A DNA stretch of 64,000 nt, from NCBI RefSeq assembly GCF_026191185.1, contig NZ_JAPHOV010000001.1, positions 2,537,001-2,601,000 on the forward strand. Direction: 5' to 3'. The notes under the pieces were generated by a model, which did no database searches, was not told where the DNA came from, and saw only the letters and a list, made by a program, of their open reading frames with translations. The DNA comes from Legionella sp. PATHC032. Lineage in GTDB: Bacteria > Pseudomonadota > Gammaproteobacteria > Legionellales > Legionellaceae. Positions 16,634-25,678 of the stretch are shown here, piece after piece. Made by a program: the position numbers and the translations under genes. Each line of letters starts with the position of its first letter. Positions within the stretch are counted from its first letter, which is position 1.

Positions 16634-19157
16634 GCTTAAGTCAGATGAGCTTTATAAACTATTGTCTCAGGGAGCAGTTGTTATTACTCCTAATAATAGA
16701 TTAAGTGGAGCAATTCTTCAGAATTACTTCACTTATTGTTCCAGAAAAACAATCAAAAAGCCAATGTGCTTGCCTTTCAATACATTCCTGGTTAAATCTT
16801 TTGAACAACTCAAATTCCAAAAACCAGACCTGGAACACCCAATACTTTTAAACTCGTCACAATGCCAACATTTATGGCGAAAACTGGTTAAATCCCACCC
16901 TTCTATCATTTATACAGAAGGCTTGCTTAAAACAATAATGCAAGCATGGGAATACTGTGAGCAATGGCAACTTACACCTGAAGAGCCTGCTTTTCACTAC
17001 ACGCCACAAACACAACAGTTTCAAGAATGGTGGCAATCTTTTAATAAAACACTTAAAGAAATTTCTGCCATCCATCAGCATCAATTAATTCCTTACTTGC
17101 TTGATTCCAATTATCAAGGACTCGTAAAAGCTGTTATATGGATGTGCTTTGATGACTTTAATCCACAGCAATTATCCCTGCAGCATTATTTGAACGCACA
17201 GGGAGTAATTCAATATCGTTATGATTTAAAAGAAAATCAGGAAACTGCAGCAGTGTTCTCAGCTAAAGATAAAAAAACAGAATACCAGGAGTTGATGGCT
17301 TGGCTAGAGAAGAAAATTCAACAAGGAAAAAAGCAAATCGGAGTTGTTGTGCCTGACCTTGAACAAGAGTCATCGGTTTTACAACGAATTTTACGCAACT
17401 GCTTTGAACCCAATTTATTTAATATTTCTTTAGGCAAACCATTAAGCGCATTTCACTTGATCTCTCATGCTCTCATTTGGCTGAGTCTTGATCACAATCT
17501 CTTAAATAATCATCAAGCGGCTTTGCTACTCCAGTCACCCTACCTTGGCAAGGCAAAAGATGAGTTTCTTCAAAGATCAGAGTACTTACAGGAAAGCAAG
17601 TTGTTGCAAGACCACTCTTTCCCCACAAAATTATTTATTGAAGATATTGCCTACCGCACGCCCAAACTGGCTGAATTGTTAAAAAATATGAATTCTTATC
17701 CTGAAAAAACAACCATAGATGAGTGGATTGATTTATTTCAGGAGCGGTTAAATAACATTGGTTTTCCTGGAGATTATGTTTTGGACTCCGACAATTATCA
17801 ATGCTTTAATCGCTTTACAATGATTTTTGACGAATTCAGACAATTAAGTCTGATAAGCAGCTATTTGACTAAAACAGAAGCATTTGTGGCGTTAAAACAA
17901 CTCATAGACAACACTATTTTTCAACCACAAAAAAGCAATTCACCAATTCAAATTTTGGGATTGTTAGAGGCATCGGGTTGCGAGTTTGACAGCCTTTGGG
18001 TCATGGGATTGACTGATCGATGTTTACCTCAACAAACACGTTTATCGCCCTTTATCCCATTTGAATTACAGCGTGAACTAGGCATGCCTCACAGTATCCC
18101 GGCAAGAGAGCTCCAATATGCCAAGCAAATTTTGCAAAGACTGCAACGAGGCAGCCTGGAAACCGTTTTTAGTTATCCACAATTTGACGATGACACGCCT
18201 AATTTACCCTGCTCATTGATTACTCATTATCCTGCTTACATCAGCCAACCTGCTGACAATAAAACAAATGTTCAAAGTTGTTTGGTTCATCTTGAAGAAA
18301 ACTATGAAGTACCTGTAAAACCTGATGAATCCATTTCTGGCGGAACGAGCTTACTAAGCAATCAGGCCAAGTGCCCTTTTAAGGCATTGGCACAACACCG
18401 ACTTAAGGCAAACCCTGTTCTAAAAACTACAGATAGAATGGATGACAAGGAAAAAGGTCAATTAATCCATAAAATACTGGAGTTACTCTGGCAAAGATTA
18501 GAAAATCAGGAGCAATTAATTAAATTAAAACCCGATGAACTTGAAGGATTCATTGATCAAGCACTTCAAGGCGCTTTGCATCCGATTAGGCAACAACACA
18601 CCCAAGCTTTTCCTGACTTGGTTGCCAATGTTGAATACATAAGATTAAAAAGAATTATCCTGTCTTATCTGGAGTGGGAAAAACAACGCCCTCCTTTTAA
18701 AATCAAAGGCCTGGAAGAAAATCATTCAATTAATTTGGCTGGACTCGATTTTAAAGTAAGATTGGACAGACTGGATGAAGTAGGTAATAAGCAATGGGTC
18801 ATCGATTACAAAAGCACTCTACCCGGTGGCAAGCCATGGAATGAAGAAAGGCCAATGGAGCCTCAATTGCTGCTTTATGCGTTGCTTAACGAACAAATTA
18901 ATACTTTGTTATTAATTCAATTAAAAACCGGAAAAATCAAGCTCAGCGGTTTTAGCGAGGAAAAATGGGAAACCAAAGAGATTCATACTTTAAAAGAGGA
19001 CGAAAATTGGGAAGACTATCGACAACGTTGGCTAAAACAATTAACTCATTTAGCTGAAGAAATTAAGTCAGGCTATTGTCCGCCACGCCCTCAAAATCTG
19101 ACCATTTGCCAGCGCTGTGATTTTCAGAACTTATGTCGTTTTCAGGTTAAACAATAA
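16611..19157 (+). CDS. AddB/RecB-like PD-(D/E)XK nuclease, probable DNA repair protein
   Basis: An 848-residue protein with an N-terminal helicase-like region lacking an obvious intact Walker A, and a C-terminal nuclease. The nuclease has an iron-sulfur cysteine (QAKCPFKA) before the fold, the catalytic VIDYKS motif near residue 740, and a terminal ICQRCDFQNLC cluster. This arrangement matches AddB-type nucleases, which hold their cluster with one distant and three close cysteines. No UvrD/AddA-type helicase lies beside it. The ATG at 16611 follows AGAAGGAC; an earlier ATG at 16581 is also open. Confidence 0.82.
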   Translation: MPIKFTDELKSDELYKLLSQGAVVITPNNRLSGAILQNYFTYCSRKTIKKPMCLPFNTFLVKSFEQLKFQKPDLEHPILLNSSQCQHLWRKLVKSHPSIIYTEGLLKTIMQAWEYCEQWQLTPEEPAFHYTPQTQQFQEWWQSFNKTLKEISAIHQHQLIPYLLDSNYQGLVKAVIWMCFDDFNPQQLSLQHYLNAQGVIQYRYDLKENQETAAVFSAKDKKTEYQELMAWLEKKIQQGKKQIGVVVPDLEQESSVLQRILRNCFEPNLFNISLGKPLSAFHLISHALIWLSLDHNLLNNHQAALLLQSPYLGKAKDEFLQRSEYLQESKLLQDHSFPTKLFIEDIAYRTPKLAELLKNMNSYPEKTTIDEWIDLFQERLNNIGFPGDYVLDSDNYQCFNRFTMIFDEFRQLSLISSYLTKTEAFVALKQLIDNTIFQPQKSNSPIQILGLLEASGCEFDSLWVMGLTDRCLPQQTRLSPFIPFELQRELGMPHSIPARELQYAKQILQRLQRGSLETVFSYPQFDDDTPNLPCSLITHYPAYISQPADNKTNVQSCLVHLEENYEVPVKPDESISGGTSLLSNQAKCPFKALAQHRLKANPVLKTTDRMDDKEKGQLIHKILELLWQRLENQEQLIKLKPDELEGFIDQALQGALHPIRQQHTQAFPDLVANVEYIRLKRIILSYLEWEKQRPPFKIKGLEENHSINLAGLDFKVRLDRLDEVGNKQWVIDYKSTLPGGKPWNEERPMEPQLLLYALLNEQINTLLLIQLKTGKIKLSGFSEEKWETKEIHTLKEDENWEDYRQRWLKQLTHLAEEIKSGYCPPRPQNLTICQRCDFQNLCRFQVKQ

Positions 19158-19184
19158 AGCAATTTTAATTTATCGGAACTACTT

Positions 19185-20027
19185 ATGCATCATTTAATTC
19201 TTGGTTATGGCTATTGTGGTTATTACCTGGCTCAAGAGCTTCTAGGGCATCATCAACAGGTCACCGTAGTATCACGACAATTAAAAAAGGAATTCGAACT
19301 TTCAAAACTACATCATATAACCCATGATCTCGAATACCCATTTGATTGGAACGAACCCGATTCCATTATCTACTATCTAATTCCACCTCCTTCTCAAGGC
19401 ACCAGAGATACTTTCTTACAACAGTTTTTAAATCAAAGTTCATTAAATGCAAAGAAAATTATTTACTTTGGTTCAAGTGGGATCTACGGAAACCATCAAG
19501 GAGCCTGGGTTGACGAATTATCAACTTGTATTATTGACTCTCCACGTCAACAAAGACGATTGGACGCAGAACAACAATGGTTGGCCTATTGTCAGCAACA
19601 CAATAGAGAACTTTCCTTATTACGTATTGCAGGCATCTACGGACCCAATAGAATTCCAGCAGATGCATCCAAATCAAAAACTCCGATAATAAAAACGACC
19701 GAAGCTCCTTTTACCAATCATATTTTTGTCAAGGATTTGGCTTTAATTGCTTATTTACTTGGCCAAAAACAAACACCATCAACTGTATACAACGTTGCCG
19801 ATGGCAACCCAACACCCATGGGCGAACTTCAACAAACAGTAGCAAGCGTATTAGGAATTGAATCTGCTCCCTATGAGTCCTTTGAACAGGCTTGGGGAAA
19901 AGCAAGTCCTATGAAAAGAGAGTTCATGCGTGCTTCTAAACGGCTGAAGATTGACTTGTTAAAAACTATATTGGGTAAAGGTATCCGTTTTACCAGCTTG
20001 TATGATGCAATAAAACAAAGCTTATGA
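19185..20027 (+). CDS. NAD-dependent epimerase/dehydratase family (extended-SDR) protein
   Basis: A 280-residue Rossmann protein: GYGYCGYYLA near the N-terminus is the nucleotide loop, YFGSSGIYG supplies the catalytic Ser/Thr strand, and the later NHIFVKDLA and YNVADGNP are typical of atypical SDRs such as the YeeZ group. The classical YxxxK is not clear, so catalysis is uncertain. It follows the nuclease gene by 27 bases and may be cotranscribed with it. Confidence 0.75.
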   Translation: MHHLILGYGYCGYYLAQELLGHHQQVTVVSRQLKKEFELSKLHHITHDLEYPFDWNEPDSIIYYLIPPPSQGTRDTFLQQFLNQSSLNAKKIIYFGSSGIYGNHQGAWVDELSTCIIDSPRQQRRLDAEQQWLAYCQQHNRELSLLRIAGIYGPNRIPADASKSKTPIIKTTEAPFTNHIFVKDLALIAYLLGQKQTPSTVYNVADGNPTPMGELQQTVASVLGIESAPYESFEQAWGKASPMKREFMRASKRLKIDLLKTILGKGIRFTSLYDAIKQSL

Positions 20028-20178
20028 TTTTCTGTTTTTGTAAAAAACTATTCTTGATAAGTTAAACTTTAATTTTCTTTAAAATATGGTATTATGCTGC
20101 CACATTGGTTATATATAATCCAATAATTCGTTATAAATCAATAGGATTTTAAATTTATAATTTAAATTGAGGTAAACT

Positions 20179-20829
20179 ATGCCTTCTTACAACAATGCCC
20201 AGCTCTTGGAAAAACGCTTGCAGAATTGTGATACACAATTAAATCAACTTTTTAATGGCCAGCAATTATCAAGAAAATTTCTCCAGCAGTTAAATCAAAT
20301 CAAGTATTTTTATAATTCAGCTTTCAATAAGACTGATAATGAAGACGATGGTATCGAAGCCATAGAAGAATATGAAAATTTCATCTCGTTGGTCTCACAA
20401 GTAAAGTCTGGTCAAATCAACGCTGATAAAGCAGTTGAAACAATAAAAGATACGACAGAATCCAAGCAGGCTGATGTTATTATCGCCAATTTCTTTAAAG
20501 TCTGTGAACTGATGTTCTGGGCTACTGCAGCATTCTTCAGTTATTTGGCTTGTGTATCAGTGGGTATCCCCTTAACTTTTTGTGAACCTCTCCTAGGTAT
20601 TGCGGTCTCCTTGTCTACCTTTTTGATGACAGTCAGTACAGCAAGCAAATTTTTAGACTGTTTTGATGAATTCGAGTCTTTAGATAAGATTAACGAACAT
20701 GATCAAAATCAAAAGGATACAGTACGGTTTTTCAGTAACACTTCAAATTCCACTTCATCAGTACGCAATAAAGAAGTTGAAGCAGAAGAAAGCTCACAGA
20801 GATTATATCCGAATTTACAAACCATCTAA
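20179..20829 (+). CDS. Putative Dot/Icm effector (lpg2271-like), two hydrophobic segments
   Basis: A 216-residue protein I do not recognise by domain. It has a charged helical N-terminal half, two hydrophobic segments at about 108-128 and 134-158 that could form a membrane hairpin, and a C-terminus with an acidic patch (EVEAEES) about 15 residues from the end, as in Dot/Icm E-block signals. Its place between the epimerase and the DUF2165 gene matches my recollection of lpg2271, listed among translocated substrates. The gene has its own AT-rich upstream region and its own strong terminator, so it is a single-gene unit. Confidence 0.65.
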   Translation: MPSYNNAQLLEKRLQNCDTQLNQLFNGQQLSRKFLQQLNQIKYFYNSAFNKTDNEDDGIEAIEEYENFISLVSQVKSGQINADKAVETIKDTTESKQADVIIANFFKVCELMFWATAAFFSYLACVSVGIPLTFCEPLLGIAVSLSTFLMTVSTASKFLDCFDEFESLDKINEHDQNQKDTVRFFSNTSNSTSSVRNKEVEAEESSQRLYPNLQTI

Positions 20830-20845
20830 ATCCATAAACAATGAC

Positions 20846-20880
20846 ACATCAGACCAAAAATTATTTTGGTCTGATGTTTT
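20846..20880 (+). terminator. Strong intrinsic terminator
   Basis: ACATCAGACCAAAA (20846-20859) and TTTTGGTCTGATGT (20864-20877) form a perfect 14-pair stem with a 4-base loop, followed by TTT. It ends the gene at 20179 and faces the convergent gene at 20926. Confidence 0.85.
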
Positions 20881-20925
20881 GATTATTCTCTTCCAACCAA
20901 ATCAATATTAATCTCTGATGTTTAC

Positions 20926-21417
20926 TTATTCATCCTTAATCACTAAATAAATCATCACAGCTAAAATAGTAATGAAGATATGAAAAGCTGTGGTAAGAGC
21001 TGAATTCAGCATGGGAGACATCCACATACCAAACCATTCTCCGCCTATGGACATAAAAAGAACTTGCCAGGTTACAAAGCCCAAAGTCAGGCCTCCGATA
21101 GCCCAATTCTTGGCATGATTAAAAACAGGAGCACTTTCATTTCTTGCCTTAAATAATTTCCACGCACCAATTCCGCAAAATATGGAGGTTAATAACTCCA
21201 GGATAACAATGATAATAAATGCAATATAATGCAGGGCTGAGCTAGTAATTGCTCGATAAGTGATTGTGGAATTAGGAAACACATCGCTCATGGTTAATAC
21301 TTTTACTACAGCAGGAAAATTGGCAGAGTAATCAGTAATGTTTCCAAATGCAGTCAGTAAACAAAAAAAAGAAACCGCAACAACAAGCAACACCTTTGAG
21401 AATCTAATAATCATCAT
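20926..21417 (-). CDS. DUF2165 small integral membrane protein
   Basis: A 163-residue protein with four transmembrane segments (about 8-28, 63-87, 105-125 and 135-160). The pattern includes NITDYSANF after the first helix, GEWFGMW before the last and a final helix ending in a charged tail. This is the DUF2165 family, which has no known function. It stands alone between a terminator and the ugpB gene. Confidence 0.8.
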   Translation of the reverse strand: MMIIRFSKVLLVVAVSFFCLLTAFGNITDYSANFPAVVKVLTMSDVFPNSTITYRAITSSALHYIAFIIIVILELLTSIFCGIGAWKLFKARNESAPVFNHAKNWAIGGLTLGFVTWQVLFMSIGGEWFGMWMSPMLNSALTTAFHIFITILAVMIYLVIKDE

Positions 21418-21524
21418 TTCATCCTTTGAAACAAGTTAAAAAAATATGTATCACCTAATTGATAAGAACCTTCATGGAAGAGATACTCATGCTCTTTTCT
21501 CCCCGAATCAATTAATCAAAAATC

Positions 21525-22838
21525 TTAACCTAAACCCTTGCCGGCTTTATCATCAACTAACCTTTCTCCCTGAGTATTTCTGGCAAAACGTAACAATAAA
21601 TGATTGGCTCTGATTATTGCCTCATTCAGTGCCTCCTCAGGACTCATCAGATCTGCAAACATTGCCTCTAACACTTCATCATTAATTCCGCGAATTTGAT
21701 TTTGTGGTCCCATGTGTTTATAAGGTTTCTCAGGCAAATTATCTTCAAGATCTGTTCTGGCTAATAATAAAGTGGGATGTTGACTTGATTGCACAATATT
21801 GGCGTAAATTCCTTTTAACCCTAATGGCAAATAACCCGTGTGCTCATGCCAGCGCTTTTGCACTTCAGGTTTTGCAATGAATGCAAAAAATCTCGCAATT
21901 CCTCGATATTGCTCTTCTGTCTGTCCTCCTACAGCCCATAGAGCAGCCCCCCCTGCCACATTAGCATGTCTTATCGAACTGGCTTCAGTATCCAAAGGCA
22001 TTGTTGCAACACCCAAATGAAAAGGAACAAGAGCAGATAAACTATTATAAGCACCCGATGATTGACTAAATAACGGGCAGACACTGCTAGTAAATAAAAT
22101 GGTAGCATCATCGACACGGCCTCCATAACGAAAATAATGCAAATCATGCCAGCGCTTTAGTCTTTGAAAATGAGCTGTCAATTTGGGGGTATGAAAAGCG
22201 GCACGAGCAGGGTTACCTTGGGTTATAGGCAATCCATGGATAGCCAGAAAAGACTCAAATAAAACCCACCCAGGATAAGCCGTGGTGTATGTACAATCAT
22301 AACCCGCCTTTTTAATTTTTTCTGCCATTATTTCCATTGCTGACCAGGTCTGGGGGAAGTTATGCTTGCCATATCCTACCTTGGCCAAAATATCAGCGTT
22401 ATAGTACAGAACTGGTGCCGAGAGATTAAATGGCATTGCCATTAATTGTCCATCCCTGCTGTAAAACTCACGCACTGATTGAATAAAATCATTCTTAGGC
22501 AAACTGATACCCTGCTCACTCATTAACAAATCAACGGGTTTGATCACGCCTGAAGGAGTCAGCATGATTGAAGTGCCTACTTCAAAAATTTGAACTATTG
22601 ATGGCGCCTGACGAGCTCTGAATGCAGCAGCAAAATTGGTAAGAGTTTCCGTATAGTTTCCTTTGTAAATCGGTTTGACTTGGTATTCATTTTGACTTTT
22701 ATTAAAATCATCAGCGAGCAAGCGGACTTCATCACCCAAATGCCCTGCCATCGCATGCCAAAAAACCAGTTCAACCGGTTTGGCCTGGGCAGACATGACA
22801 CTTAGAGAGATTAACAAAAACAAAAAGAGTATTTTCAT
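21525..22838 (-). CDS. ugpB: Glycerol-3-phosphate-type ABC transporter substrate-binding protein
   Basis: A 437-residue periplasmic binding protein. Residues 1-19 are a signal peptide with cleavage after AQA, then VELVFWHAMAGHLG opens the UgpB-type fold; NKSQNEYQVKP, FAAAFRARQAPSIVQIFEVG and the late KWHEHTGYLP-like segment fit the sn-glycerol-3-phosphate and maltose group. It overlaps the upstream ugpQ by four bases. The UgpA, UgpE and UgpC permease genes are not in this window, so the partner transporter must be elsewhere or absent. Confidence 0.85.
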   Translation of the reverse strand: MKILFLFLLISLSVMSAQAKPVELVFWHAMAGHLGDEVRLLADDFNKSQNEYQVKPIYKGNYTETLTNFAAAFRARQAPSIVQIFEVGTSIMLTPSGVIKPVDLLMSEQGISLPKNDFIQSVREFYSRDGQLMAMPFNLSAPVLYYNADILAKVGYGKHNFPQTWSAMEIMAEKIKKAGYDCTYTTAYPGWVLFESFLAIHGLPITQGNPARAAFHTPKLTAHFQRLKRWHDLHYFRYGGRVDDATILFTSSVCPLFSQSSGAYNSLSALVPFHLGVATMPLDTEASSIRHANVAGGAALWAVGGQTEEQYRGIARFFAFIAKPEVQKRWHEHTGYLPLGLKGIYANIVQSSQHPTLLLARTDLEDNLPEKPYKHMGPQNQIRGINDEVLEAMFADLMSPEEALNEAIIRANHLLLRFARNTQGERLVDDKAGKGLG

Positions 22839-23557
22839 TTTAACAGGTCTGGATAATCACTAAAGAGGGCATCAACGCCCCAATCAAATAATTTTTTGGC
22901 CAAACGTTTACGGTTTACAGTATAGGCGCATACAACATACCCTTGATCTTTCACAGCTTTCACTCGATCAGCCGTTAGTATCTTTCTATTGAAATGTATT
23001 GAATAGCATTCCAATTGTTTTGCCTTCTGTAACCAGTCTTTATCCCACTCATGCAGCAAGAGCCCTAAAGGCATTTCTGGAGCAATACTGCGACATAAGA
23101 CCAAAGCATCCCATTCAAAACAGGAAATGAGAGGTAATTCCTTATTTTGGGGCCAATGCCGATGGATATGACTTAGCACAGCTACAGTAGTTTGCTCAAC
23201 AGTTCCGGGATAAGGCTTTATTTCTATGTTCGCCTGGACACCAGAAAAAGACAACCACTTTAGCACATCAGTAAAGTGTGGAATTTTTTCTCCCTTATAC
23301 TGCTTCGAATACCAAGAGCCAGCATCGAGACTGCGAAGATAATTTGCCTCCATCAGTCCCACATCCCCTTTTCCATTGGTGGTCCGTTTCAAATTGTCAT
23401 CATGAATGACAAAAGGTTCACCATCAAGGCTACACATCACATCAAACTCAATGAAACGGCAACCTAAAGACAATGCTTTATTAAAAGAAGCCATCGTATT
23501 TTCCGGAGCATAGCCTGATGCTCCCCGGTGACCAATAATTTTTTCAACAACCAACAA
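22835..23557 (-). CDS. ugpQ: Glycerophosphodiester phosphodiesterase
   Basis: A 240-residue GDPD TIM-barrel enzyme that cleaves glycerophosphodiesters to glycerol-3-phosphate. GHRGASGYAPENT near residue 9 gives the catalytic His and Glu, EFDVMCSLDGEPFVIHDD the metal ligands and second His, and IEIKPY the next acid. The start is TTG at 23557: GGGAG lies six bases upstream and no ATG is available. It overlaps ugpB at its 3' end and follows the SIMPL gene without a gap. Confidence 0.88.
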   Translation of the reverse strand: MLVVEKIIGHRGASGYAPENTMASFNKALSLGCRFIEFDVMCSLDGEPFVIHDDNLKRTTNGKGDVGLMEANYLRSLDAGSWYSKQYKGEKIPHFTDVLKWLSFSGVQANIEIKPYPGTVEQTTVAVLSHIHRHWPQNKELPLISCFEWDALVLCRSIAPEMPLGLLLHEWDKDWLQKAKQLECYSIHFNRKILTADRVKAVKDQGYVVCAYTVNRKRLAKKLFDWGVDALFSDYPDLLK

Positions 23558-23558
23558 A

Positions 23559-24254
23559 TTAATCTCCCTGCTTACGATTGGATGCAGCTTCCACCATAGC
23601 GGTCAATATCAACTCATTACTCACTGTCAATGGTGCCGGAGCAGCAGCCATAGCTAAAGCATTCATTTCTTTCGCTTGATACGCTCTCGGTTGCTGAGGA
23701 ATAGTATCACCTTCGAAAAACACCAGGTTACTGACAGAGTAATTTTGCTTGGGATAGGCTTTATTCATACGATCAATTTCTTCATTCACTTGCTGATAAA
23801 GCTGTTCACGAATTTTGGCACGTACGACTTGAGTCTCTTCTAAACTTGGTTTGAACTCAACGCCACTGATTTCATATTGAGCTCCTGGCTTACTGACTGA
23901 TTTGGCATTTTGATAAATATTGGTCAGAACAGATTGATCGACTCTTGCCTGAGCTTGTACATAAAGTTTCTCAAGGCCAGAACTATCCTGAGAGCGATCA
24001 AATTGCACAAGATGCCATTCCCCTTTAGCAATTTTGTTTAAGCTATCCATTATGTCTGCCCGTGCTTTCACTAAATCAGCATTACTTAGTGTGGCATTGA
24101 TACTGACATTTAGTAACGCTGTTTGGGTAGTAACCCATTTTTTGGCAGAAACTTGAAAAAAAATCTTATCAAGTACCAAATCCGGTGTCTCGTTATCAGC
24201 CCAAGCAAAAGAAGTTAAAACCATTAACCCCAGCATCCAGGCAATTTTTCTCAT
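23559..24254 (-). CDS. SIMPL-domain (DUF541) periplasmic protein
   Basis: A 231-residue protein with a signal peptide (cleavage after FAWA) and a SIMPL domain (NVSINATLSNADLVKARADI and the ISGVEFKP segment). Such proteins are periplasmic and linked to oxidative stress in E. coli YggE. The ATG at 24254 has GGAG six bases before it, better than the ATG at 24266. It is the first gene of a three-gene run with ugpQ and ugpB. Confidence 0.75.
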   Translation of the reverse strand: MRKIAWMLGLMVLTSFAWADNETPDLVLDKIFFQVSAKKWVTTQTALLNVSINATLSNADLVKARADIMDSLNKIAKGEWHLVQFDRSQDSSGLEKLYVQAQARVDQSVLTNIYQNAKSVSKPGAQYEISGVEFKPSLEETQVVRAKIREQLYQQVNEEIDRMNKAYPKQNYSVSNLVFFEGDTIPQQPRAYQAKEMNALAMAAAPAPLTVSNELILTAMVEAASNRKQGD

Positions 24255-24591
24255 AATAGGCTCCATTCAGAATGTTTCTATTGGAATTAGTGTATACCAG
24301 CAAACCAGAAGACACCACAGCAGTTTGAACCAGAATTACTTAAATGAATAAACAAACTATCACTCTAATACAAATCCTTTGCAGAATTACTATCAAATAG
24401 TCAGATTTGAACGCAGATTGGGAAAATAAACAGGATAAAAAAGCGCAGTGTACATTGAAGTACATGAGCATTTTTTAGAATGTTTTTTTCTCAAGATGCG
24501 CCAAATAAGGCCGTTTGCTAAGAATTACATTGATTTAATTGACGAATAGATCTATAACTTCTCCCAAAATTATTGCAAGAGGAGCTTAAAA
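24255..24591. other. Non-coding gap between divergent genes
   Basis: Contains the promoters of the SIMPL and leucine dehydrogenase genes and one repeat-like element at 24443-24501. I see no gene. Confidence 0.5.
24443..24501. repeat. Small structured intergenic repeat
   Basis: GCGCA at 24443-24447 pairs with TGCGC at 24497-24501, and inside it TGTAC pairs with GTACA around 24449-24464. The unit resembles dispersed intergenic elements of Legionella, but a genome search would be needed to confirm this. Confidence 0.35.
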
Positions 24592-25665
24592 ATGATGTCT
24601 GTTGACAATATTAAAAATGATAACCAGGTTTTGGCTGAAGAAGATTTCCTCGAATACGCATTGTCTCATGGATTTGGTGATTTACACTTTAAGGTGGATC
24701 CGCAAACGGGTATGAAGGCTATGATTGCGATTCATAGCACCAAGTTGGGACCTGCTTTGGGTGGTTGTCGATTTATTGAATATCCTAGCACTGCTGCTGC
24801 TTTGAAGGATGCTATGCGTCTTGCGAGAGGCATGAGCTTTAAGGCTGCTTCAGTCAATTTACCTTTGGGTGGTGGAAAATCGGTTATTATTAAACCTAAG
24901 GGTTTTTTTAATCGAACAGAGTACATGCATCGGTTTGGTGAGTTTGTCAATGAATTAAATGGCAGGTACATCACTGCTTTGGATAGCGGTACTGAATTAA
25001 GTGACATGGATATTATTGCTGAGCATACTGACTATGTTGCCAGCTTATCCAGATACAATGGAGATCCTTCTCCTTCTACTTCCAAAGGTGTGTTAAGAGG
25101 AATTCAGGCTGCTGTTGCCTTTAAATTAGGTAAAGACTCTCTCAAAGGTTTGCATATTGCTATTCAGGGTCTAGGCCACGTCGGTTATGCTCTGGCAAAA
25201 CAATTACACGAATTAGGAGCAACATTAACCGTTGCTGATATTTCACCTGCTGCTGTGAACATGGCAGTTCAAGAATTGGGAGCCAAAGCGGTCAGCACTG
25301 ACATTATCCACAAAGTACCATGTGATGTATTTGCTCCTTGTGCTTTAGGTGCGATTATCAATGATCTCACTATTCCCCAGTTACAAACCAGTATTATTGC
25401 TGGTGCTGCCAATAATCAGCTTGCACACACTTACCATGGCAAGATTTTACACGAAAAAGGTATTTTGTTTGCTGTTGATTATGTTATTAATGCAGGTGGT
25501 TTAATATTCGCCGCCTCTAAATATTTGCAAACGCCTGAAGACAAGGTTAGCGAGCAAATTGATAGCATTTATACTTCCCTGACTGAAATTTTCACTCGTT
25601 CTGCTAAAGATAATTTACCCACTAGCGAGATTGCTGATACTCTGGCTAAGGAAAAATTGGCTTAA
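24592..25665 (+). CDS. ldh: Leucine dehydrogenase (Glu/Leu/Phe/Val dehydrogenase family)
   Basis: A 357-residue NAD-dependent amino acid dehydrogenase that interconverts branched-chain amino acids and their 2-oxo acids. LGPALGGCRFIEY and LPLGGGKSVI hold the substrate-binding glycines and catalytic Lys near residues 55-102, and GLGHVG near 200 starts the Rossmann domain. Length is that of the LeuDH group, not GDH. AGGAG precedes the ATG by eight to nine bases. Thirteen bases separate it from the methyltransferase gene. Confidence 0.88.
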   Translation: MMSVDNIKNDNQVLAEEDFLEYALSHGFGDLHFKVDPQTGMKAMIAIHSTKLGPALGGCRFIEYPSTAAALKDAMRLARGMSFKAASVNLPLGGGKSVIIKPKGFFNRTEYMHRFGEFVNELNGRYITALDSGTELSDMDIIAEHTDYVASLSRYNGDPSPSTSKGVLRGIQAAVAFKLGKDSLKGLHIAIQGLGHVGYALAKQLHELGATLTVADISPAAVNMAVQELGAKAVSTDIIHKVPCDVFAPCALGAIINDLTIPQLQTSIIAGAANNQLAHTYHGKILHEKGILFAVDYVINAGGLIFAASKYLQTPEDKVSEQIDSIYTSLTEIFTRSAKDNLPTSEIADTLAKEKLA

Positions 25666-25678
25666 TTGGACGCCCTTT

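Noticed and set aside
20067..20084. Two CTTTAA repeats upstream of the gene at 20179, considered as a PmrA box
   Set aside because: The repeats are 10 bases apart, not 11, and the half-sites are weak; in such AT-rich DNA this is expected by chance.
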